A model generated the notes under the pieces. That model made no database searches and had not been told where the DNA came from. It worked only from the letters and a program-made list of their open reading frames with translations. Shown piece by piece: positions 45,605-55,325 of a stretch of 64,000 nucleotides of DNA. The stretch is from Prevotella sp. HJM029 (GTDB taxonomy: Bacteria > Bacteroidota > Bacteroidia > Bacteroidales > Bacteroidaceae): the NCBI RefSeq assembly GCF_000599605.1, contig NZ_KK082679.1, forward strand, positions 921 through 64,920, read 5' to 3'. A program made the position numbers and the translations under genes. Each line of letters opens with the position of its first letter. Position 1 is the first letter of the stretch.

Positions 45605-46840
45605 TTATGTCTTGTGGGTGAAACGCTGTGTGTGGGGCGACTCATAGTCATCAATGTGCAAATAATGACTTCTTGCCGTGAGACAAGCACCCACTAACCC
45701 CGCCTGATTGCTTAAGGTGGAGAGGGCGATGATGGAATCTTCGCTGACTTTATTGAGCGAATATTTCTTGATACCCATCTGAATGGGGCGCAAAAGATAG
45801 TCGCCCGTCGTCGAGAGTTCGCCGCCAATGACGAGCATTTCGGGGTTGAAGATATTGATGATGCCTGCTAAGTTTCGCCCCAACTCGGTAGCAACCTCTT
45901 GCAAAGCATCAATACAGAGAATATCTTCGCGCTGGATAGCGTCTAAGATGGCTTGCAACGAGAGCTCGTTTTCGGGTGTGTTGGAGAGGATAGATACTTG
46001 TCCATTGCGCAGTCTTTGCATCACTTTGCGCAGCAAGGCAGCTCCCGAAGTCTCGGTTTCCATGCAGCCTGTTTTGCCACAATGACAAATAATGTCGTTG
46101 TCGTAGCAGTGCACATGTCCCATTTCTCCAGCATATCCAGAGCGACCCGCATAGCGCTTGCCATCAATAATGATGCCCATGCCGATGCCCCAGCTCACAT
46201 TAATGAACACCACATGTTGCAAACCTCGGCAACAACCCTGCAACCATTCACCATAAGTCATGCAACGTGTGTCGTTGTCGATGGTGGTTGGGATAGTCAA
46301 TCCCTGTGTTAACGCATCGGCTAATGGCTCGTCTAAGGTGGTGAAGATGTTGTAGGCGGTGCCCGCTTGCGGTGTAACACGTCCACCAACAGTCATGCAA
46401 GCGCAACTTATTTGCTGGGGAGAGCAGTTGGCTTCTCGCAAGAAATTCTGGATAATCTTCAAGAGATTGTCGAAGCAAGCCCGACTATCTTCATAGTAAA
46501 ATGGCATGCGTGAGTGTTCATAGATGATGGTTCCGCAGAGGTCACAGATGCAAAGACTCATCCAAAGGTGTCCCATGTCGATGCCTAAGAAATAGGCTCT
46601 TTTGGCATTTAAGAAGTAAAGACGCGGCGCACGGCGTGCATAGTTTTCCTTTCGTCCCACTTCACAAACCCATCCAGAGGCGATGAGTTCGTTTAGCGCC
46701 TTTGTCATAAAAGGAACACTAACAGCCTGGTCTCGCGCCAACTCTGCAATGGTTTGCTGACCACGCAATATCAATTGGCGAAGCAATGCGCGTTGTGCTT
46801 CAGTCCAGGTTTCTATAGAAGGAATGCCAACTTCTTCCAC
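45605..46840 (-). CDS. ROK-family transcriptional regulator
   Basis: A 411-residue NagC/XylR-type repressor. The N-terminus is a winged helix-turn-helix (LRQLILRGQQTIAELARDQ, then SVPFMTKALNELIASGW). Residues from about 80 form the sugar-kinase-like ROK domain: YFLGIDMGH, TTIDNDTRCMTYGE, SWGIGMGIIIDG and the zinc motif CHCGKTGCMETETSG. The sugar ligand probably relieves repression of the divergent SusC gene and/or the co-directional Tat/porter operon. Translation begins at GTG 46840. Its promoter and that of SusC lie in the shared 400-bp gap. Confidence 0.92.
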   Translation of the reverse strand: MEEVGIPSIETWTEAQRALLRQLILRGQQTIAELARDQAVSVPFMTKALNELIASGWVCEVGRKENYARRAPRLYFLNAKRAYFLGIDMGHLWMSLCICDLCGTIIYEHSRMPFYYEDSRACFDNLLKIIQNFLREANCSPQQISCACMTVGGRVTPQAGTAYNIFTTLDEPLADALTQGLTIPTTIDNDTRCMTYGEWLQGCCRGLQHVVFINVSWGIGMGIIIDGKRYAGRSGYAGEMGHVHCYDNDIICHCGKTGCMETETSGAALLRKVMQRLRNGQVSILSNTPENELSLQAILDAIQREDILCIDALQEVATELGRNLAGIINIFNPEMLVIGGELSTTGDYLLRPIQMGIKKYSLNKVSEDSIIALSTLSNQAGLVGACLTARSHYLHIDDYESPHTQRFTHKT

Positions 46841-46872
46841 AAGGATAATAATAAATAATTTATTTTACTTTG

Positions 46873-46902
46873 CAAAAGTATATAAATAAATAAGTTTTCC
46901 AA
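46873..46902 (-). promoter_or_regulatory. Probable ROK gene promoter
   Basis: On the minus strand TACTTTTG (complement of 46873-46880) fits TAnnTTTG, with a weak -33 candidate (ATTGG, complement near 46899) about 19 bp upstream. It is 33 bp before the GTG start. Confidence 0.45.
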
Positions 46903-46904
46903 TC

Positions 46905-47171
46905 TATTGGCTTGTTAATTATTTAAAAAGCATGGCCTTTTCTATGCGTGACATTCGCGCAGGGGAAAATGGTTAGTTCTTAATATAAATAGGTTTACGC
47001 GCGTAATAGCATATATATTGTGTGCAAAAAGCATAGCGATTACCCAGCAATATGAATGAGATTAGGACGTAATTTGATAGCTTTTATAATGTAAATAATT
47101 TCAGTAATAAACCAACTTAAATAATTAAAATAATTTATTTAATGTGATTTGTGAAAATAAATAGTTTTAAA
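46905..47171. other. Divergent regulatory spacer
   Basis: AT-rich region between the ROK and SusC promoters, the expected place for ROK operator sites. I see no strong palindrome of the NagC kind and no gene. Confidence 0.4.
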
Positions 47172-47203
47172 TTTGGAACATATTTAATATTGTTTTATAT
47201 TTG
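47172..47203 (+). promoter_or_regulatory. SusC promoter of the fourth SusC/SusD locus
   Basis: TTTG at 47172-47175 and TATATTTG at 47196-47203 are 20 bp apart, a full match to the Bacteroidota -33/-7 consensus. Transcription should begin near 47210, about 47 bp before the chosen ATG. Confidence 0.75.
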
Positions 47204-47256
47204 CAGCGTCATGAAGTAAGAACTATTTCTACTACTTTGTGCAATCTAAACAAAAT

Positions 47257-50200
47257 ATGGTCATGAAAGAAAAAGTGAAAAATGAGTATCGTTTAGCCGT
47301 GAGCCGTTTGGTTTGGCTGATGGTATTGATGTTGGCTATCCCTGCTTTGCGTGGGCAAGCTCAAACGACAGTGAAAGGATTTGTGCATGATGTGGCGGGA
47401 GAGCCTTTAGCCGGTGTGACGGTAGTCATGAATAATAATCCGAAACATGCTACAGTGACAAACCTTGAAGGCTATTATGTGCTGAATGGAGGTGCGCAAA
47501 AAGCTTCTACACTCACCTTTACTTATGTGGGGATGAAGCCCTTACAAGTGAAATGTAATGGGAAGACTTCTATTGATGTTACGTTGCAAGATGACAACAC
47601 CGACTTGGCAGATGTGGTTGTGATTGGCTATGGAACAGCTCGCAAACAGTCGCTCACGGGTGCTGTGACAGCCATGAAAGGTGACGAGTTGTTGAAGGGG
47701 CCATCGACCAATGTGTCGAGCCTGTTGGGTGGAAAGATGCCTGGTGTGACCTCGGTTCAGACTTCGGGTGAGCCAGGAAACGACCAAGCAGCCCTCAGAA
47801 TACGTGGCTCTCACATGGAAGCTTTATATATTGTGGATGGTATTCCACGCAGCATTGATGATATTGACCCTAACGATATTGAAAGTATTTCGGTGCTCAA
47901 AGATGGTGCTGCTGCGGCTGTTTATGGCCTGAATGCAGCTGGAGGTGTGATTATAGTGACGACAAGAAAGGGCACAGAGGGGAAGCCTCGTGTGGCTTAT
48001 GATGGTCAGTTTGGTGTGTCGCTGAATGCGAATTTCCCCGAATTTATGAATGGACCAGAATATGCTTACTATTATAACATGGCACAGATGATGGACCAAT
48101 TGGCTAACGGAACCATTCAACGTCGTGAAGATTATGTGCCTGCTTTTAAGCAAAGTGACATTGAGAAAATGCTCAATGGCGACCCCACAGATGGATGGGA
48201 CAACGTGAATTATATTGATAAGGTGTTTGGAACAGGACAGCTTTTTAAACATAATGTGTCGGTTTCGGGGGGTAATCCCAATGTGAACTATTATGTTGGT
48301 GGCGGTTTTATGAACCAGAAAGGTAACATCGATAACTATGATTATCGCCGTTATAACCTGCGTACGAATCTGAATTTCAAGCCCAGTAAGGATTGGAATA
48401 TTGCTGTTGGAACCGTAGCAACCATCACACGCAAGGCACAACCACGCTATAATTCGGGCGGATCGGATGCGTTGGGCATGCCAGGTGAGACGGGTTGGCT
48501 CTCTATTGGACACCAAGCAATCATGATGAGGCCTTATTTACCTGAGCAATGGAATGGGCTTTACACCGGTTCTATCCCCAATAATGCTTCGGTGGTGTAT
48601 AGTCCTTTGGCTGCAATTCAACAGTCGGGTTATCAGAGAACGCGTGGTATGAATCTCAATACCAACGTCTCTTTCAGTTATGATGCGCCTTGGTTGCCAG
48701 GCTTAACCTTGAAGGCTACGGGGTCGTATGATTATCTTTCTTCGCGTAACAAGCAGCTGAGCACACCCTATCAGACCTACACGCGCGATTTAACCACGGC
48801 AACCTTCGTGTTGAATCAAGACCCTGAGAGCATTAATAAAAATAAGGTGGGCGAAGGATCTTATACCACTGAGCAGATGATAGGTCAGCTTAGTGCGGGC
48901 TATGTACACCAATTCGACCGCCATCATGTCGATGCTTTGTTCTTGGTTGAAGGCCGAGATTTCAAATCATCTAACTTTGCTGCCTACGCCGATAATGTTC
49001 CTTTTGCAGGTCTTCCAGAACTATCTTATGGCATTCCGCTCACGAGTAACTCGCAATCGGGGTTGAGTGGGCACACCCGAACGGCTGGTTATGTGTTCCG
49101 TTTGAAATATGATTATAACAATATTTATTTGGCAGAGTTTAGCGGTCGCTATGATGGTAGTTACAACTTCAGTGGTAATAAGTCGAATAAGCGGTGGGGA
49201 TTCTTCCCTTCTTTCTCTGCAGCATGGCGCCTTTCGGGTGAATCTTTCATGCAAAAAACACAGTCATGGTTGAGCGATTTGAAGCTGCGTGCATCAATAG
49301 GTTTGTTGGGTAATGATGCTGTTTCACCTTATTCTTTCCTTAGCACCTATTCTTTTGGTGGTAATTGCATCTTTAACGGCAACGTATATAGTTCACTTTA
49401 CACTTCAAATGTAGCTAATCCAGAGCTCACTTGGTCGAAAACACGCACTTCGAACATTGGTTTTGATGCAACATTGTGGGATGGAAAGCTCTCACTTGAG
49501 GCCGATTGGTTCTATAATCTCAACTATGATATCTTGGCAAATATGAGTGGTGATAAGGCACCTTCTATGGGAGGCTATTATTATACCATTGCAAATCATA
49601 ACCGATATGCCAACTATGGTGTGGAATGGACGTTGTCTCATCAAAACACCTTCGCTCTGTTGGGTAAGCCTTTCCGTTATAATGCAAGCCTAAACATGAC
49701 GTATGCGAAGAGCAAATGGCTGCGCTATCTTGATGAACCCAATGCACAAGAGTGGCGTAAGTATGTAGGAACAAGTGTTGATGCAGCATATGTTTGGATT
49801 GCAGAAGGCCTCTTCCGTTCAGAAGAAGAGATTGATCATGCGGCTTGGTACGGCAGTAGACCCAACTTAGGTGATATTAAATACAAAGATATGAATGGCG
49901 ATGGCAAGATTGATGAGCAAGATCGTTCGCGCATAGGGCGTAGCAATCGTCCAGAGATCATGATGGGTCTTAATCTCGGTGCATCGTGGAATGGATTCGA
50001 TTTTAGCGCGCAATTTACGGGTGGTTTCAAGTTTGATGTGTCGATGTTGGGTACTTATTATAATGGTTATGATGACAATACCATCTGGAGTCAGACCTTT
50101 AAAGAGGGCGCGAACTCACCATTATGGTTGGTGAAAGAAGCTTATAGCATTGACAATCCCAATGGCACTTACCCTCGTATTACGCTCTCTACCGTCTCAC

Positions 50201-50466
50201 ATGGTGGCGATAATGGTGCTGCTTCCACCTTTTGGATGCGCAAAGGTAACTATGTTCGTTTGAAAACAGCGCAGATAGGCTATTCGTTACCGAAAGCAAT
50301 GATGCATAAAATCGGTATAGAGAACATCCGTATTTATGTGGAAGGGTCAAACCTTTTCACACTTGATAGCCTGCCAAAGGGAATCGATCCTGAGTCGCCC
50401 GCAGTGAACAATGGCTACTATCCGCAACAAAGAACTTTCTTAGGAGGCATTAACATCACATTCTAA
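47257..50466 (+). CDS. SusC/RagA-family TonB-dependent receptor
   Basis: A 1069-residue outer-membrane importer. The order is a signal peptide ending near RGQAQ, a regulatory-like domain (VKGFVHDVAGEPLAGVTVVM), the TonB-box region DLADVVVIGYGTARKQ, a plug with VLKDGAAAAVYGLNAAGGV, and a barrel ending LGGINITF. No STN domain is present; control probably comes from the divergent ROK regulator. Starts at GTG 47239 and ATG 47263 are alternatives; ATG 47257 fits the promoter and signal peptide. It heads a five-gene operon with SusD, a DUF5018-like lipoprotein, a GHL10-type protein and a phosphoesterase. Confidence 0.95.
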   Translation: MVMKEKVKNEYRLAVSRLVWLMVLMLAIPALRGQAQTTVKGFVHDVAGEPLAGVTVVMNNNPKHATVTNLEGYYVLNGGAQKASTLTFTYVGMKPLQVKCNGKTSIDVTLQDDNTDLADVVVIGYGTARKQSLTGAVTAMKGDELLKGPSTNVSSLLGGKMPGVTSVQTSGEPGNDQAALRIRGSHMEALYIVDGIPRSIDDIDPNDIESISVLKDGAAAAVYGLNAAGGVIIVTTRKGTEGKPRVAYDGQFGVSLNANFPEFMNGPEYAYYYNMAQMMDQLANGTIQRREDYVPAFKQSDIEKMLNGDPTDGWDNVNYIDKVFGTGQLFKHNVSVSGGNPNVNYYVGGGFMNQKGNIDNYDYRRYNLRTNLNFKPSKDWNIAVGTVATITRKAQPRYNSGGSDALGMPGETGWLSIGHQAIMMRPYLPEQWNGLYTGSIPNNASVVYSPLAAIQQSGYQRTRGMNLNTNVSFSYDAPWLPGLTLKATGSYDYLSSRNKQLSTPYQTYTRDLTTATFVLNQDPESINKNKVGEGSYTTEQMIGQLSAGYVHQFDRHHVDALFLVEGRDFKSSNFAAYADNVPFAGLPELSYGIPLTSNSQSGLSGHTRTAGYVFRLKYDYNNIYLAEFSGRYDGSYNFSGNKSNKRWGFFPSFSAAWRLSGESFMQKTQSWLSDLKLRASIGLLGNDAVSPYSFLSTYSFGGNCIFNGNVYSSLYTSNVANPELTWSKTRTSNIGFDATLWDGKLSLEADWFYNLNYDILANMSGDKAPSMGGYYYTIANHNRYANYGVEWTLSHQNTFALLGKPFRYNASLNMTYAKSKWLRYLDEPNAQEWRKYVGTSVDAAYVWIAEGLFRSEEEIDHAAWYGSRPNLGDIKYKDMNGDGKIDEQDRSRIGRSNRPEIMMGLNLGASWNGFDFSAQFTGGFKFDVSMLGTYYNGYDDNTIWSQTFKEGANSPLWLVKEAYSIDNPNGTYPRITLSTVSHGGDNGAASTFWMRKGNYVRLKTAQIGYSLPKAMMHKIGIENIRIYVEGSNLFTLDSLPKGIDPESPAVNNGYYPQQRTFLGGINITF

Positions 50467-50483
50467 CCTTAACGTTCACGAAA

Positions 50484-52139
50484 ATGAAAAAGAGATATTT
50501 AACGATAGCATCAATTGCAATGGGTCTTGCAGTTACATCATGCAATGACTTTCTCAATATTAGTCCTACAGACAAAGTAACCGAAAAATTAGTTTGGAGC
50601 GATGTCGCTACAGGTGAATTAGCTGTAAACTATTTCTATGGAGATATTCCAAATCTTGGTAGTTTTAGCAATTATCAAAGCAGTATTGGCCTTACTGAAG
50701 GCTTGACCGACGAGTTTAAATACGGCAATATGAACTATAATGCCTTCTGTTTCATTCCTAATGAGGTTTCTTATGGTGGCACAGTGCTCACTGCTCCCTA
50801 TGTAGATAGCTACTTAGGTGTGTGGGGAACCACCTACGAACAGATACGTCGTGTGAACGAAACCTTAGGGAAACTCCATGCAAGTAGTTTTGATGAGCAT
50901 GAAAAGCAGCGCTTAGAAGGCGAACTTCGCTTCTTTAGAGCCATGTATTATTTTGAACTTTTGAAGCGTTATCATCAGGCAATCATCTATGATGAAGACT
51001 TAACTAAGATCTCAACCAACAAGGCTTTAGATACAGAAGCTGCTGGATGGGACTACGTTTTGGCTGATTTAACCTTTGCAGCACAGCATCTTCCAGTGCA
51101 GAAAGCAGCAATGGGACGCCTCACAAGTGGTGCTGCTTATGCCCTCATCACACGTGCTATGCTTTATTGTAATAATTGGGATGCGGTGAAAGAGGCTGCG
51201 AAGAAGGTCTTCGACATGGGGTATACGCTCACCAATCAGTATGCCGATGCCTTTAAAGGTGAAGGAAATACCGAGGCCATCTATACTTATGTTTATGGCA
51301 ATGTGGCTAACACTGGACACCAGTTCGATAGCTATTATGCGCCAGGAGGGGACCATTCTTTGGGCATGCCTACCTATGGTGCGTTTGGAACACCTACACA
51401 AGACTTAGTTGAAGAGTATGAATTGAAGACTGGAGGGAAAGCAGATTGGACCGCATGGCATGCACAAGGAGGCACCACTCAAGCGCCACCTTATGACCAA
51501 TTAGAGCCACGTTTTGCGGCAACCATACTCTATAATGGAGCTAAATGGCGTGATAGAGCCATCGAACCCTTTGTTGGTGGCAAAGATGGATGGGCTGAAT
51601 GGATGAAAGATGCAGTGAATGAAGGGCGCACAACCACGGGCTATTATCTGAAAAAGTTCTTGGATGAGTCGCGCGATTACAAAGCCAATAGTCAGAGTAC
51701 ACAGCCTTGGGTAGCCTTCCGATTAGCTGAAGTCTATCTCAATTATGCTGAGGCTTGCTTGCGAACCAATGATCTTGCCGAGACTGTCATCTATATTAAT
51801 AAGGTGAGACAGCGTCCAGGTGTCGGACTTCCAGCCCTACAAAATCTTACAACCGCTGAGCAAGTGTTTGATGCTTTGCGCCATGAACGCAAGATAGAGC
51901 TGGCCTTCGAAGGACTTTATTACTGGGATATGCGTCGCTGGGGATTGGCTACTACACAGCTAACAGGTATTCGTCGTCATGGATTTAAGATTGAAAAGAG
52001 TGGCAGCAACTATCGTTATCAATATGTAACCGTTGACAATGTTAATCTCAACTACCCACAGAAAATGAATCGTTTCCCCATTCCTGTGGCAGAACTGAAT
52101 ACAAATAAGGAGATGAAACAATTCTCAGAATGGCAATAA
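50484..52139 (+). CDS. SusD/RagB-family outer-membrane lipoprotein
   Basis: A 551-residue surface lipoprotein (signal ending GLAVTSCNDFLNISP), partner of the SusC gene ending 17 bp upstream. Canonical SusD features are LEGELRFFRAMYYFELLKRY, the region FRLAEVYLNYAEACLR, and the C-terminal LRHERKIELAFEGLYYWDMR followed by RFPIPVAELNTNKEM. It captures the glycan for import. Confidence 0.96.
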   Translation: MKKRYLTIASIAMGLAVTSCNDFLNISPTDKVTEKLVWSDVATGELAVNYFYGDIPNLGSFSNYQSSIGLTEGLTDEFKYGNMNYNAFCFIPNEVSYGGTVLTAPYVDSYLGVWGTTYEQIRRVNETLGKLHASSFDEHEKQRLEGELRFFRAMYYFELLKRYHQAIIYDEDLTKISTNKALDTEAAGWDYVLADLTFAAQHLPVQKAAMGRLTSGAAYALITRAMLYCNNWDAVKEAAKKVFDMGYTLTNQYADAFKGEGNTEAIYTYVYGNVANTGHQFDSYYAPGGDHSLGMPTYGAFGTPTQDLVEEYELKTGGKADWTAWHAQGGTTQAPPYDQLEPRFAATILYNGAKWRDRAIEPFVGGKDGWAEWMKDAVNEGRTTTGYYLKKFLDESRDYKANSQSTQPWVAFRLAEVYLNYAEACLRTNDLAETVIYINKVRQRPGVGLPALQNLTTAEQVFDALRHERKIELAFEGLYYWDMRRWGLATTQLTGIRRHGFKIEKSGSNYRYQYVTVDNVNLNYPQKMNRFPIPVAELNTNKEMKQFSEWQ

Positions 52140-52155
52140 TTTAAAGAACATCATT

Positions 52156-53841
52156 ATGAAAACAAAGATAAATTTCGTGTGCTACTGCGTGGCATTGGCC
52201 TCACTTTCGCTCTTCACCAATTGTGCAGAAGAGGAACATGTAGCACCAACGGCTAATCGTTCGGGCATCACGAGCCTAACAGCTTATTTCACTTCGGGTG
52301 AATATAAAGACAAGGTTGCCAAGGAATGGATCATTAATAGCAATGAAGACAAAACAGACTATGTTATCCCTATTCCTTTTTATTACCCAGAGGAAAGCGA
52401 TAATTCGACAGCCGATGCGCTAAAAGCGATGAAGGTAACTGCCGTGTTGGAGAATAATTGCATGCTCAATCCAGGCTTAACCATGCTCGACTTAACCCAG
52501 AAGAATGCCTTTACCTATACCGACCCCTATGGCAATGAGCGCCATATCACCATCTCGGGGCAGCAAGTGCGTTCCAATAAGTGTGCCGTTAAGAGTTTCA
52601 TGGTCAATGGTTCCATTCCCGCAGTGGTTGATGAAACGAATAAAAGCATATCGATAGTCACTCTTGATGACCTCTCAAATGCAACAGCAGAAGCAGTGCT
52701 TGATGCCCATGCAACGATAGTTCCCGACCCTCATGGCACCTATAATTTCAATCAACCCATGTCCTTTACGGTGACTGCTGATAACGGAGTGGATAAGACT
52801 GTCTACCAAGTGGTGAAGCGTATTCCATCAAAACTCGACATGGGTTATGCCGTAGGGAGCGAGAAAGAACTATTCTCTCATGACCTAAGACTATTAGGTA
52901 TCACGCAAACACAAGAGGGCATGCACCCCACTTTAGCCGCTATTGGCAAATATGTTGTCCTCAATGTGGGTGATGGTAGCGCACCACTCTATTTCTTGAG
53001 GGCTACAGGAAGTAAGGTCGGAACAATTAATTTGGGAAGTGCAAATGCTACGGGTGCCATCACCAGTGACCAGGCAGACCACATGCTTATCTGCAATCTT
53101 GCAGACAATGGACAGACATTAAAGATTTATAAAACGAATAGTGTGACCGGCGCTCCCACACCCTTTATCACCTATCATAACAGCTTAGGGGTTACTCTTG
53201 GCGCCCGTTTAAGTGTGCAAGGCGACCTCGATCACGATGCGGTGATCGTGGCAACACCGCTCAATACCAAGAAAGTGGTGCGCTGGAAAGTTACCAATGG
53301 CACCGTGGGTGCACCCGAAGTGATAGAGCTTGGCATCAATCCTTGGGGTGGAATGGGCGGAAATGCCAAGGTTGTAGCGGCCAATGCGCAAGGCAATGCA
53401 GGTTGTGTGGCCGACTATTATGCTGGAGGTGCCAATCAAATGTATTACTTATCCGACTGGCAGACACCCACCAATTTGGTCAAAGGAGAGTCGTGGGGAC
53501 AAACAAGTGCGGCCCTCGATATGTGCACCTTTAACCATAATCGCTATTTAGTAAACTTCAAAATAGGCTATTGGCCCACATGGGGATTTCCAGGAACCGT
53601 CTATCTTTTCGATGCAGCCAATCTCAATAGTGTCACGGGAGCAGATGAGACTTCTTCGGCATTGAAGTATGCTTTTAAAGTAAAAGATTATTGTGCGGGC
53701 AACATGGCAGAACCAGGTGAATACGGATTTAGTGATGTTCTCATCGCTCCTACAGCTGATGGCTACTTTGCTCACATCTTCTACGTGTCGAATACGCACC
53801 TCTCGTTTGGTGGTATCCAGATTGATTGTATTAAAAAATGA
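52156..53841 (+). CDS. DUF5018-like surface lipoprotein
   Basis: A 561-residue lipoprotein (signal ending SLFTNCAEEE). The N-terminal part has two Ig-like/DUF5018-type modules (ITSLTAYFTSGEYKD, and KCAVKSFMVNGSIPAVVDE). The larger C-terminal part is a beta-propeller-like repeat region with strands such as KYVVLNVGDGSAPLYFLRA and HNRYLVNFKIGYWPTWG. There is no catalytic motif. In this position it most likely serves as the surface glycan-binding protein of the locus. Family naming is tentative; the operon location and lipobox are clear. Confidence 0.75.
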   Translation: MKTKINFVCYCVALASLSLFTNCAEEEHVAPTANRSGITSLTAYFTSGEYKDKVAKEWIINSNEDKTDYVIPIPFYYPEESDNSTADALKAMKVTAVLENNCMLNPGLTMLDLTQKNAFTYTDPYGNERHITISGQQVRSNKCAVKSFMVNGSIPAVVDETNKSISIVTLDDLSNATAEAVLDAHATIVPDPHGTYNFNQPMSFTVTADNGVDKTVYQVVKRIPSKLDMGYAVGSEKELFSHDLRLLGITQTQEGMHPTLAAIGKYVVLNVGDGSAPLYFLRATGSKVGTINLGSANATGAITSDQADHMLICNLADNGQTLKIYKTNSVTGAPTPFITYHNSLGVTLGARLSVQGDLDHDAVIVATPLNTKKVVRWKVTNGTVGAPEVIELGINPWGGMGGNAKVVAANAQGNAGCVADYYAGGANQMYYLSDWQTPTNLVKGESWGQTSAALDMCTFNHNRYLVNFKIGYWPTWGFPGTVYLFDAANLNSVTGADETSSALKYAFKVKDYCAGNMAEPGEYGFSDVLIAPTADGYFAHIFYVSNTHLSFGGIQIDCIKK

Positions 53842-53883
53842 TGCATTTTATAGCGCAATATCACGCATTTTAGGTCATAAACA

Positions 53884-55290
53884 ATGCGACATTACACAAC
53901 AATACATAGTGTTTTATGTTTCATGTTGGTACTCATGGCTTACACTTCCTGTAAGCCTGAGTCCCATGAAGATATTCAAAACAAATGGGATTGGGAGAAG
54001 AAAAAAGACCCAACACCAAGTCCTGACAGCGAAAAGTCACGCTTCATCTGGATTGATGCAGCAGCCAACTTCCCCCGTTATGCCAACAGCAAAGAGAACA
54101 TCCAGACTGATTTGGAAAAGGTTAAGGCAGCTGGATTTACCGATATCGTGGTGGATGTGCGCCCTTCGATGGGCGATGTGCTCTACAAAACCGATGCTGT
54201 GAGTCAGGTGAAGAAGCTCGATACCTGGGAAGGCAGCACCTATACGTTTTACGAACGCACGGTCACTTGGGACTATCTGCAGGCCTTTATCGATGCAGGT
54301 CATCAGTTAGGGCTGAAGGTTAACGCAGCCATCAATACCTTTGTGGGCGGCAATCTCTATCCTTATGGGCTTGGAGAACAGGGACTTGTGTTCCGCGATG
54401 CCACGAAACGTGCGTGGGTAACGACACTAAGTCTTGAGCAAGGGTTGGTCAACGAGATGGATCTCACAAGTACCAATCCCGCCGATGCCGACTTCTATGG
54501 CACGAAATTCCTCAATCCTTCCAACCCCGATGTGCAGGAGTTTCTGCTCCATTTGCTGCGCGATTTAAGTCAATACAAGGTCGATGGCATCTTCTTGGAC
54601 CGTTGCCGATACGACGATTTGCGGGCAGACTTTTCGGAAGAGAGTCAAAAGCAATTCAAAACGTTTGTTGGAGATGAGCAAGTTCGGTTCCCTGAAGATG
54701 TAGGAACAGTGGGTATGCCTGATAACAAGGCCACGCGAAAGGCAAAATATTTCAAGCAATGGCTGGCCTTTCGCGCCAAAACCATCCACGACTTTGTGCA
54801 GCGAGCCGTAGCGACCATTCATAGCGTTAATCCCAAAATCAAGGTCGGAACCTACGTGGGTGCGTGGTATTCCACCTATTATCAGATGGGAGTTAACTGG
54901 GCAAGCACGAGCTATGACCCCGCCATTGACTATCCTTCTTGGGCTAATAGCGACTACCATCAGTATGGTTATGCCGACTTGCTCGACCAAATGCTCTTGG
55001 GATGTTATGCAGCTGCCAATAAAGTTTATGGCACAGGCGAATGGACAATGCAGGGCTTTGCCCAACAAGCACGTAGGCTATTGGGCAAAAACGTGAAGTT
55101 CGCGGGCGGCCCCGATGTAGGAAATCCCACGGGATTTGAACAGGGCAATCAGCACGAAGCAGTGAAAAACAGTGTCGATGCCTGCGCTAATGCTGCCGAT
55201 GGTTATTTTGTTTTCGACATCTATCATGTCAGAACGTATAATTATTGGGACGACTTGAAACAAGGATTTGAACAATTAAAGAAGAAATAA
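53884..55290 (+). CDS. GHL10-type family 10-like glycosyl hydrolase, lipoprotein
   Basis: A 468-residue lipoprotein (signal ending LMAYTSCKPE) with a TIM barrel of the GHL10/DUF187 type: FIWIDAAANFPRY, GFTDIVVDVRPSMGDVLY, KVNAAINTFVGGNLY and VDGIFLDRCRYDDLRADFS. It is a paralogue of the gene at 41597-42952, placed on the outer membrane rather than free. A surface copy and a periplasmic copy in neighbouring operons suggest stepwise cutting of one substrate, which is inference. It lies 42 bp after the DUF5018-like gene and 35 bp before the phosphoesterase gene. Confidence 0.87.
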   Translation: MRHYTTIHSVLCFMLVLMAYTSCKPESHEDIQNKWDWEKKKDPTPSPDSEKSRFIWIDAAANFPRYANSKENIQTDLEKVKAAGFTDIVVDVRPSMGDVLYKTDAVSQVKKLDTWEGSTYTFYERTVTWDYLQAFIDAGHQLGLKVNAAINTFVGGNLYPYGLGEQGLVFRDATKRAWVTTLSLEQGLVNEMDLTSTNPADADFYGTKFLNPSNPDVQEFLLHLLRDLSQYKVDGIFLDRCRYDDLRADFSEESQKQFKTFVGDEQVRFPEDVGTVGMPDNKATRKAKYFKQWLAFRAKTIHDFVQRAVATIHSVNPKIKVGTYVGAWYSTYYQMGVNWASTSYDPAIDYPSWANSDYHQYGYADLLDQMLLGCYAAANKVYGTGEWTMQGFAQQARRLLGKNVKFAGGPDVGNPTGFEQGNQHEAVKNSVDACANAADGYFVFDIYHVRTYNYWDDLKQGFEQLKKK

Positions 55291-55325
55291 GATTTCCGAA
55301 AACAACTTAAAACACGAAAAAACAA

